This document shows positions 33,549-40,110 of a stretch of DNA of 64,000 bases, in pieces. The notes beneath the pieces are model-generated. The model searched no databases. It was given only the letters and a program-made list of their open reading frames with translations, and had not been told where the DNA came from. Numbering within the stretch: the stretch's first letter is position 1; the number at the start of each line of letters is the position of its first letter. The DNA comes from Candidatus Eisenbacteria bacterium (lineage in GTDB: Bacteria > Eisenbacteria > RBG-16-71-46 > JACRLI01), in assembly GCA_016235265.1 (NCBI GenBank), contig JACRLI010000011.1:1-64000 (forward strand). Reading direction: 5' to 3'. A program made the position numbers and the translations under genes.

Positions 33549-34644
33549 TTACGGGCTCCCCCTTGAGCAATGTCAGAAGCACGGCCATGAACACCCACAT
33601 GCGGTTCTCGGCCTCGTCCACCACCCGGGAGCGCGGTCCATCGAGAACCGCGGCGTCAATCACCACATCCCGGCGCACCGGCAGGCAGTGCAGCACCGGC
33701 GCCTGCGACGCGGCCAGCCGGGCCTCGCTCACGCGCCATCCCGCCAGCCGCGCGAAATCGGCGGCCTGTTCCTCGGCCCGGCCGTACATGTCGCGCCGGC
33801 CCCAGCTCTTCACGTACAGGATGTCGGTGCCCCCCAGCGCTGCGGGGTCGTGCGAGATCTCGAAGCGCGACCCGCGGCGGGCGCACTCGGTCCGGGCCGC
33901 CTCCACGTACTTCGCGCCCAGCTCGTAGCCTTCCGGGTGCAGCAGTCGCACGTTCATCCCCGCCCACGCCGCCCCCAGCAGCGCCGAGTGCGGCACAGCC
34001 ATGGGCGTGGGTTTCGCCTGCGGCGCCCAGGTCACGGTCAGGGTGCGCCCGGCGGTGGCGCCCAGCAGCTCGCGCGCGGTCATGATGCCCGCCAGCGCCT
34101 GGCAGGGATGTTCCGCAGCCGATTCCAGGTTGATCACCGGCACCGTCGCGTGCGCGGCGAAGGCGCGGATCATGGAGTCCTGCGCGTCTTCGTCGGCGTC
34201 GCGCATGCCCGCGAAGCAGCGCACCCCCAGAGCTTCCGCGTAGCGCGAGAGCACCGGCACGCCTTCGCGCACGTGCTCCGAGGCCTTGCCGTCCATGCGC
34301 ACCCCGTCGCGCCACTCCAGGTCCCAGGTGCCCTGCCCCACGTGCAGCGGGATGGCGCTGCCCCCCAGGCGCTGCATGGCCGCCTGCGAGGAGAACAGCG
34401 TGCGCAGCGAGGGATTGAAGAACACCAGGCCCAGCACGCGATCTTGAAGTGCCCGGGAGTAGGACGGGCGCGCCGCCTCACCGCCGGGAACGCCGCGGTG
34501 CGCCGCCACATCCAGGCCCTCGGCCTTGAGCTCCTGCGCCAGGTCAATCATCGCGTCAATCTCCGCGGGCGACCAGTCCAGGTGGCTCACGAAGTGGCGC
34601 ACGCGCGTGGCTCCCTCGGCGGCGGCCAGCACCGGGGCGCTCAC
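33526..34644 (-). CDS. argF': N-acetyl(or succinyl)ornithine carbamoyltransferase
   Basis: 372-residue carbamoyltransferase of the AOTCase/SOTCase type, which carbamoylates N-acetylornithine to N-acetylcitrulline. Distinguishing marks: FFNPSLRTLFSSQAAMQRLGG (carbamoyl-phosphate loop with NPSLRT), EHPCQALAG, TVTWAPQAKPTPMAVPHS, the LLHPEGYELGAKYVEAARTE block, DILYVKSWG in place of the OTCase SMG loop, and HCLPVRRDVV in place of HCLPA. These match Xanthomonas and Bacteroides enzymes. The GTG at 34644 overlaps the argD stop. Paired with argE' and unlike the true OTCase at 3818. Acetyl versus succinyl specificity depends on one residue I cannot place by eye. Confidence 0.9.
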   Translation of the reverse strand: MSAPVLAAAEGATRVRHFVSHLDWSPAEIDAMIDLAQELKAEGLDVAAHRGVPGGEAARPSYSRALQDRVLGLVFFNPSLRTLFSSQAAMQRLGGSAIPLHVGQGTWDLEWRDGVRMDGKASEHVREGVPVLSRYAEALGVRCFAGMRDADEDAQDSMIRAFAAHATVPVINLESAAEHPCQALAGIMTARELLGATAGRTLTVTWAPQAKPTPMAVPHSALLGAAWAGMNVRLLHPEGYELGAKYVEAARTECARRGSRFEISHDPAALGGTDILYVKSWGRRDMYGRAEEQAADFARLAGWRVSEARLAASQAPVLHCLPVRRDVVIDAAVLDGPRSRVVDEAENRMWVFMAVLLTLLKGEPVNDSGKRN

Positions 34645-35921
34645 GCGTTCCCCCACTCGAGCAGCGCCTCGCGCAACAGGTCCACGTGCTCCTCGCCGGC
34701 GATCAACGGCGGCAGCAGCCGCACCACGTGAGGGTCGGCGCTGGTCCCCGTCAGCACCCCCCGCTGCAGCAGGAAGGCCACCACTTCCCGGGCGGGACCA
34801 CGCGTGGCCAGGCCGGTCAGCCAGCCCACCCCGTGCACGCCGCTCACCGGCCCCACGATCAGGCGCTCCCGCGCGTAGGCGGAGACCCGCCGCACGCGCG
34901 AGTGCAGGTCCTGGTTGGCGATCTCGCTCAACACGGTCGTGACCGCGACGCACGCCAGCGGCCCGCCCCCGAACGTGGAGCCCAGGTCGCCCTCCTTCAC
35001 CCCCGCGCCCATTTCCGTGGACAGCAGCAGCGCTCCCACCGGCACGCCCCCGCCGAGGCCCTTGGCCGTGGTCACCAGGTCGGGCGTCACGCCGGACTGC
35101 CCCGCCGCGAAGGCCGCGCCCAGCCGGCCCATGCCGGTCTGCACTTCGTCGTAGATGAGCACGATCCCCAGCCGCCGGGTGCGCTCGCGCAGCGCCCCCA
35201 GCCACGCCGGCTCCAGCACCACCACGCCGGCCATACTCTGCACCGGCTCCACGATCACCGCGGCCACCGTGTCGTCCAGCCGGTCCAGGTCCTCGAACCG
35301 GTTCGGGCGCAGCCGCATGCACGGCGCCAGCAGCGGCTCCAGGCCGGCGCGGTAGCCGGCACCGTCGGTGGCCGACAGCGCCAGCAGCGTGCGACCGTGG
35401 AAGGCCCCGGTGAGCGCCGCGACGCGCGTGCGCCCGGTGGACTGGATCGCCACCTTCAGCGCGGCCTCGTTGGCCTCCGCGCCGGAGTTGCAGAAGAACA
35501 CTTGCGTGAAGGGCGGGCCGGCGTACTCCGCCAGCGCGCGCGCCGCGGTTTCGCGGACCGGGATGCGCGCCACGTTGGAGTAGAACAGGAACTCCCGCGC
35601 CTGCCCGGCCAGGGCGTCCGCCAGCGCCTTCGGCGAATGCCCCAGCGAGGCCACCGCGTGGCCGCCGTAGAAGTCCAGGTAGCGCCGCCCCGAGGTGTCC
35701 CACACCCACATGCCCTCGCCCTGCGCGAGTTCGAAGGGGTAGGTCTTGTACGTCGGCAGCAGCGCCGACGCCGGGGGTGCGGCAGCGCCGGCTGCGGAGT
35801 TCGCTGCCGCGCCAGTGGGAGCCGCGCCGCCCGCCGCGGAGCTTGCGGCCGCGCCTGCGGAAGCCGGGCCGCCCGGCGTGTTTGTCGTCTCCGGCATCAC
35901 GCCGGCGCTCGTCGTCTTCAT
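34641..35921 (-). CDS. argD: acetylornithine aminotransferase
   Basis: 426-residue class-III aminotransferase, converting N-acetylglutamate semialdehyde to N-acetylornithine. Conserved blocks: LLPTYKTYPFELAQGEGMWV, YLDFYGGHAVASLGH, FFCNSGAEANEAALKVA, FHGRTLLALSATDG, IYDEVQTGMGRLG and the PLP loop TTAKGLGGGVPVGALLL. ATG 35921 is preferred because GGCGAGGAG precedes it; an in-frame TTG (35948) overlaps the argC stop. Odd feature: residues about 5-50 are a low-complexity Ala/Gly/Ser/Pro segment with repeated AAA/SAAG units, absent from usual ArgD and probably disordered. Confidence 0.92.
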   Translation of the reverse strand: MKTTSAGVMPETTNTPGGPASAGAAASSAAGGAAPTGAAANSAAGAAAPPASALLPTYKTYPFELAQGEGMWVWDTSGRRYLDFYGGHAVASLGHSPKALADALAGQAREFLFYSNVARIPVRETAARALAEYAGPPFTQVFFCNSGAEANEAALKVAIQSTGRTRVAALTGAFHGRTLLALSATDGAGYRAGLEPLLAPCMRLRPNRFEDLDRLDDTVAAVIVEPVQSMAGVVVLEPAWLGALRERTRRLGIVLIYDEVQTGMGRLGAAFAAGQSGVTPDLVTTAKGLGGGVPVGALLLSTEMGAGVKEGDLGSTFGGGPLACVAVTTVLSEIANQDLHSRVRRVSAYARERLIVGPVSGVHGVGWLTGLATRGPAREVVAFLLQRGVLTGTSADPHVVRLLPPLIAGEEHVDLLREALLEWGNA

Positions 35922-35944
35922 GCGCTCCTCGCCGGGCCCGGTGT

Positions 35945-37159
35945 TCAAACCGGCCCAAGCGCCGGGGACAGCAGCCCGGTGGTCTCCGGGTAGCCCGCCA
36001 GCAGGTTCATGTTCTGGACGGCCTGCGCGGCCATCCCCTTGCCCAGGTTATCCAGCGCCGCGCACACCACCACGTGATCGCCGCGCACCGTCATGGACAG
36101 ATCGCAGAAGGCGGTCCCGGCCACGTCGAGCACGCGGGGCGAATCGTCCCGCACCCGCACCAGCGGCTCGTCGCGGTAGAACTCCCGCAGGAAGTCCGGC
36201 GCCGGCAGCCCCGACGCGAATGACTCCCGCGGCGCGTGCACGGTGACGAAGATCCCCCGCACGAACGGCGCGCTGTGCGCCACGAAACTGAGCCGCAGGC
36301 CCGCGTCCGCGAACTGCGCCTGGACCTCCGCCACGTGCGCGTGGCCCTCGAGCCGGTAGGCGCGGTAGTCGGAGTGGCGCCGGGGGTGATGCGTGGTCTC
36401 GGACGGCAGCGCCCCGGAGCCCGAGGAGCCCGTGGCGCCGTCGGCGGCGACGAAACCGCGCAGGCCCGTGGCCACCAACGGTGCGATGGCCAGCTGCAGC
36501 GCGGTGGCGAAGCAGCCCGGGTTGGCCACCAGCCGCGCGCCTTCCAGCGCGGCACGGTTGAGCTCCACCAGGCCGTAGCGCGCCAGCGGAAACAGCGCCT
36601 CCCTCGCCCCCGAGGCGTGGGGTCCACCCGGACGCAGGTCCGGGCCCAGGTCAATCACGCTGAGTCCGTCCGGCCAATCAGCGGCGAGGTCAATCACGGC
36701 GTCCGCAACGGCCGGGCCACCCGGGGCGGTTGTCACGCGGGGATCCGCCGCCGCGACCACCGCCGCGCCGGAAGCCGCCGCCGCGCGTTGCGCCGCCTTG
36801 CGCGCGGCCGCCCAACCCAGGACCGAGCCCAGGGCCTTTGCCCCCTCGCCCGCCGGCAGCGCCGAGACCAGGAACGCGGGCCCGTCCGCCAGCAATCCCG
36901 CGAGGTCCGGCTCCGCGCCGAATGTGAGCTGGGTGAGCCCCAGCAGGCCCCGGTGCACCTCGTGCACCGCCCGGCCGGCGTGATGGCGCGAGGCGATCTG
37001 CGTCACCTCGAAGCCGGGGTGCGCGCCCAGGAGGCGCAGCAGCTCGCCGCCGCCGTAGCCGGACCCGCCCAGGATGGCCACCGGGACGCGGCGCACCACG
37101 CGCACCGCGCCGCCGCCACCGGCCCCGCTCCAGGCCAGGCGCCTGTCGAAGCCGCTCAC
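35945..37159 (-). CDS. argC: N-acetyl-gamma-glutamyl-phosphate reductase
   Basis: 404 residues. Reduces N-acetylglutamyl phosphate with NADPH. The Rossmann start is VPVAILGGSGYGGGELLRLL (residues about 25-44), the catalytic Cys is in ARLVANPGCFATALQLAIAP, and the His-bearing segment is YRLEGHAHVAEVQ; the C-terminal DNLGKGMAAQAVQNMNLLAG is diagnostic. Insertions rich in Ala/Gly around residues 110-140 make it longer than the usual 340-350. The start is GTG 37159, overlapping the stop of gene X (GTGA); about 24 residues precede the first strand, so a later start cannot be excluded. Confidence 0.92.
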   Translation of the reverse strand: MSGFDRRLAWSGAGGGGAVRVVRRVPVAILGGSGYGGGELLRLLGAHPGFEVTQIASRHHAGRAVHEVHRGLLGLTQLTFGAEPDLAGLLADGPAFLVSALPAGEGAKALGSVLGWAAARKAAQRAAAASGAAVVAAADPRVTTAPGGPAVADAVIDLAADWPDGLSVIDLGPDLRPGGPHASGAREALFPLARYGLVELNRAALEGARLVANPGCFATALQLAIAPLVATGLRGFVAADGATGSSGSGALPSETTHHPRRHSDYRAYRLEGHAHVAEVQAQFADAGLRLSFVAHSAPFVRGIFVTVHAPRESFASGLPAPDFLREFYRDEPLVRVRDDSPRVLDVAGTAFCDLSMTVRGDHVVVCAALDNLGKGMAAQAVQNMNLLAGYPETTGLLSPALGPV

Positions 37160-38223
37160 GCCGCGGCCCCCGAGAACTGCGCCACCTTGTCCGCCACCTG
37201 CTCCGCCAGCTGCGGCCCGTGCGTGCGCGCGTTGAGCGCCGGCACGTTCAGCTCGTCGCGCACGTAGCGACAGCCCACCTCGTTGTCGGTGGCCGGCCCG
37301 CTCACCACGTTCACGCCCCACTGGAACGTGCGGCGCAGGATCTCCACGCCGCCCCACGCGCCCACCGGGTCGTTGGCGCACAGCACCATGGCCGCCGCGC
37401 GCCCGCGAAAGGCCGGCTCGGAGAGGATGGACTGCACCCCGTAGTCGCCCAGGATGCCGTCGCCCAGCTCGGCCACGATCACGTCCGGCGCGCCGCGCGC
37501 CAGCTCACCCAGGATGGCGCGCGAGGCCGGCACCGCGGTGGCCGGATCGGTGGCCACCACCCCCACGTCGGTGAATGTCAGCGCGCGCCAAGCGCCGTAG
37601 TCGCGCATGCTCAAGACGTCGCGCATCAGCGAGATGCCGGTGAGCTTCGCACCCCCCACCTTGAGGCCGCGGTGCGCCAGGTGCCGCACGATCTGGCAGG
37701 CCGCCAGCGTCTTGCCGGCGTTCATGCACGTGCCGGCCACGAACACCACCGGGGCGCGGCCTTCCAGCGCTTCCGCGGGCGGCAGCGCGTTCATGGAAAT
37801 GTGCGCGGGCACCCCCGAGCGGCTCTGGAACGTGGGGAACGCCAGCACCGAGCCCAGCACTTCCGCGCGGAACGGCTCGCCCACTTCCGGGTTGTGCGAG
37901 ACGCAGTGGCCCAGCACCCCGCCCAGGTTCAGCACGTGCACCGTCTCGCCCACCGCCAGCTTCTCCGGCACCACGCCGGAGTAGCCGTGCAGCGCGTTGC
38001 GGTGCCCCAGCGCCCCGGCAATGACGTCGCCGCCATGCAGGAAGCTCATCCGGCCGTGCACGTCCTCGAGCTGGTTGTAGGTGCCCTTCTCGCCCAGGAT
38101 GCGCACCGCCAGCACCGCGCCGGCGCGGCAGTCCACCTTCGGGGAGACCACCACGTCGGGAGCCAGACGGCAGTTGCGGGTGACCGAGGCGATCTTGTCC
38201 AGGCGGACCCGCGACTCGCTCAT
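37156..38223 (-). CDS. gene X: DUF1611/BioD-like P-loop protein inside the arginine operon
   Basis: 355 residues, no recognised name. Residues 1-150 are beta-rich (GAVLAVRILGEKGTYNQLED, GDVIAGALGHRNALHGYSGV), like a barrel. Residues about 158-345 form a P-loop domain: VVFVAGTCMNAGKTLAACQI with G164-G170-K171-T172, followed by GLKVGGAKLTGISLMRD, the acidic VIVAELGDGILGDYG (around E252) and MVLCANDPVGAWG. This order recalls DUF1611 proteins (GTDCxVGK ... EGQGS ... DALVLCHEP), one of which, DgcN, is reported to N-acetylate D-glutamate, and dethiobiotin-synthetase-like enzymes. It overlaps argG (ATGA) and argC (GTGA). No N-acetylglutamate synthase is seen in the operon, so X is a candidate for that step; this is inference. 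Confidence 0.85.
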   Translation of the reverse strand: MSESRVRLDKIASVTRNCRLAPDVVVSPKVDCRAGAVLAVRILGEKGTYNQLEDVHGRMSFLHGGDVIAGALGHRNALHGYSGVVPEKLAVGETVHVLNLGGVLGHCVSHNPEVGEPFRAEVLGSVLAFPTFQSRSGVPAHISMNALPPAEALEGRAPVVFVAGTCMNAGKTLAACQIVRHLAHRGLKVGGAKLTGISLMRDVLSMRDYGAWRALTFTDVGVVATDPATAVPASRAILGELARGAPDVIVAELGDGILGDYGVQSILSEPAFRGRAAAMVLCANDPVGAWGGVEILRRTFQWGVNVVSGPATDNEVGCRYVRDELNVPALNARTHGPQLAEQVADKVAQFSGAAA

Positions 38224-39485
38224 GCCGCCCCCGCGGACGTCGGCACCGGCGCGCCGTTCGGAGCCTGGCCGCCGGCGGTCCCGGCCACGCTGCGGTCCCG
38301 GCGCGCCGCCAGCGCCTCCTGCAGCGCGTAGAGCCGGCAGAAGCCCTGCGCGTCGCGGCCGTCCCACAGGTGGTTCTCCTCGCCGTAGAGCGCCACGTCC
38401 GACTGCAGCAGCGAGTGCGCGCTGCGCACGCCCTCCACCGAGGCCTGTCCCTTGAACAGCCGCACCCGCACCGTGCCGCTGACGTGCTGCTGCGTGGATT
38501 CCAGGAACGCTTCCAGGTCCCGCATCAGCGGGTCGAAGTAGTGCCCCTCGTGCAGCATCGAGCCGTACAGGTTACCCAGCGTCTCCTTCCAGTTCTGCTG
38601 CGCGCGCGTGAGCACCAGCTTCTCCAGTTCGCGGTGCGCGGTGATCAAGGTCACCGCGGCGGGCGCCTCGAAGCCCACGCGGCCCTTGATGCCCAGGATG
38701 GTGTCGCCCAGGTGCACGCCACGGCCCACGCCGTGCGCGCCGGCGCGCGCCGCCGTTTCGAGCAGCGCGTCCACCGGGGACAGGGCGCGGCCGTCCACGG
38801 CCACGGGCACGCCCTGCGCGAATTCCAGCGTGAGCCGCTCGGGCGCGTCCGGCCAGAACGCGGGCGGCGCGGTGGCCGGGTAGGCGTCGTCGGGGATGGT
38901 GGCGTCGCTGTCGTGCGTGGGGCCGCCGCCCACGGTGTTGCCCCACAGGCCGCGATTGATGGAGAAGCGCTTCGCCTCCTCGGGGACCGGCAGCCCGGCG
39001 TCACCCAGGCGCGCCGCCGCACGGGCGCGGGCCAGCCCCGACTCGCGGATCGGCGCGATGAGCCGCAGTTGCGGCGCCAGCACCTTGAAGGCCACGTCGA
39101 AGCGCACCTGGTCGTTGCCCGCGCCGGTGGAGCCGTGCGCGATGGCGGTGGCGCCCAGTTCCAGCGCGGCGAGTGCCACGGCTTCCGCCTGCGCCACGCG
39201 CTCGGCCGCCACGCACAGCGGGTAGACCTGCCCGCGGAGCACGTTGCCGTACACCAGGTAGCGCAGGAACCGGTCGAACAGGCGCGGGCGCACGTCGAGG
39301 GTGCGGTGGCTGGCCGCCCCCAGGATGTGCGCGCGCTTCTCGAGGTCGGCCAGCTCGGCGGCGCTGAAGCCGCCGGTGTCGGCGGTCACGGTGTGCACCT
39401 CGAGCCCGTAGTCTTCATGCAGCGCGACGCAGCAGTAGCTGGTGTCGAGCCCGCCGGAGAATGCCAGCGCCACGCGAGGCTTCAT
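38220..39485 (-). CDS. argG: argininosuccinate synthase
   Basis: 421-residue ATP-dependent enzyme joining citrulline and aspartate. The N-terminal PP-loop is VALAFSGGLDTSYCCVAL; IAHGSTGAGNDQVRFDVAF and the FSINRGLWGNTVGGGPTHDS region follow as in the family. The ATG at 39485 overlaps the argR stop (ATGA), and its own stop overlaps gene X's ATG. Length is typical (about 400-420). Acts after argE' releases citrulline in the acetylated route. Confidence 0.94.
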   Translation of the reverse strand: MKPRVALAFSGGLDTSYCCVALHEDYGLEVHTVTADTGGFSAAELADLEKRAHILGAASHRTLDVRPRLFDRFLRYLVYGNVLRGQVYPLCVAAERVAQAEAVALAALELGATAIAHGSTGAGNDQVRFDVAFKVLAPQLRLIAPIRESGLARARAAARLGDAGLPVPEEAKRFSINRGLWGNTVGGGPTHDSDATIPDDAYPATAPPAFWPDAPERLTLEFAQGVPVAVDGRALSPVDALLETAARAGAHGVGRGVHLGDTILGIKGRVGFEAPAAVTLITAHRELEKLVLTRAQQNWKETLGNLYGSMLHEGHYFDPLMRDLEAFLESTQQHVSGTVRVRLFKGQASVEGVRSAHSLLQSDVALYGEENHLWDGRDAQGFCRLYALQEALAARRDRSVAGTAGGQAPNGAPVPTSAGAA

Positions 39486-39940
39486 GTCGTTCTTCCCTTT
39501 CCAAGGTTGCGCAGCCACGCCAGCAGGCGGCCCTGGTCGGCCCGGCTGCGCACGGCGCGGAAGCTGGTGTCGTCGCCCGCCAGGCTGCCGACGAGCTCGG
39601 TCCGTCCCGCGCGGTCCACGTAGCTTGCGGCCAGCGGCGCCCCGCCCGGGGGCGTGCGGATGATGATCAGGTTCGCGCCCACCGGGACCGCGGCGCGCAG
39701 CGCCTCCACCTCGGGGACCTCCGGCGCCGCCGGGGCCGATCCCCGAACCGGGGCGGTCAGCGCGTAGCGCCCCCGCACCTTCACGATTCCCAGTTCCCGT
39801 ATGTCCCGGCTCAGGCTGGCCTGGGTCCCGCGCACCCCCGCCTGCGCCAGTTCCTGGGACAACTCCGCCTGGCTGGCCACCGCGTGCCGCCGGACCACCC
39901 TCAGAATGGCGGCCTGCCGGCGGCCCTTCTCGGTCGTCAT
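39482..39940 (-). CDS. argR: arginine repressor
   Basis: 152-residue ArgR. An N-terminal winged helix (KGRRQAAILRVVRRHAVASQ, with the recognition helix near TQASLSRDIRELGIVKVRG) is followed by the C-terminal hexamerisation and arginine-binding domain (NLIIIRTPPGGAPLAASYVD, VGSLAGDDTSF, where the GDD-type acidic turn binds arginine). GGGAGGCGAC precedes ATG 39940. It is the first gene of the operon it should control, with a 12/14 match to the ARG box about 45 bp upstream. Its stop overlaps argG. Confidence 0.93.
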   Translation of the reverse strand: MTTEKGRRQAAILRVVRRHAVASQAELSQELAQAGVRGTQASLSRDIRELGIVKVRGRYALTAPVRGSAPAAPEVPEVEALRAAVPVGANLIIIRTPPGGAPLAASYVDRAGRTELVGSLAGDDTSFRAVRSRADQGRLLAWLRNLGKGRTT

Positions 39941-39980
39941 GTCGCCTCCCGATGGTTGGATGCTGGATAAGTCACTATCG

Positions 39981-39998
39981 GATGAATATATTTCCATT
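39981..39998 (-). promoter_or_regulatory. ARG-box-like operator in the arg operon promoter
   Basis: TGAATATATTTCCA (39983-39996) matches 12 of 14 positions of the ArgR half-palindrome consensus TGAAT-W4-ATTCA and sits in the only AT-rich patch between argR and the divergent glycosyltransferase gene. It would overlap promoter elements of the minus-strand operon and give autoregulated arginine repression. A second box at the usual 3-bp spacing is not convincing. Confidence 0.6.
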
Positions 39999-40066
39999 CT
40001 CGGCGCGGGTCAAGCCGAATTTCCGGCCTTTCCCGGGCTCCGGGTGGCGGACCGCGCCCCCACCCG

Positions 40067-40075
40067 TGCTAGAAT
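40067..40075 (+). promoter_or_regulatory. extended -10 element upstream of the GT-C gene
   Basis: TGCTAGAAT, an extended -10 (TGn-TAGAAT), lies 36 nt before the ATG at 40111. The same nine bases occur upstream of the divergent gene at 54009, suggesting a common vegetative promoter type in this genome. Confidence 0.5.
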
Positions 40076-40110
40076 GTGCGCTCGCCATCCACGGAGGAGG
40101 ATCCCGACCC

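Noticed and set aside
31516..34731. A 1071-codon plus-strand frame opposite argE', argB and argF'
   Set aside because: Same antisense GC artefact; no start context or protein-like composition.
33526..35958. A single 810-codon frame joining argD-antiframe and argF'
   Set aside because: The first half is a shifted reading of argD; the true carbamoyltransferase begins at GTG 34644 in the GTGA overlap.
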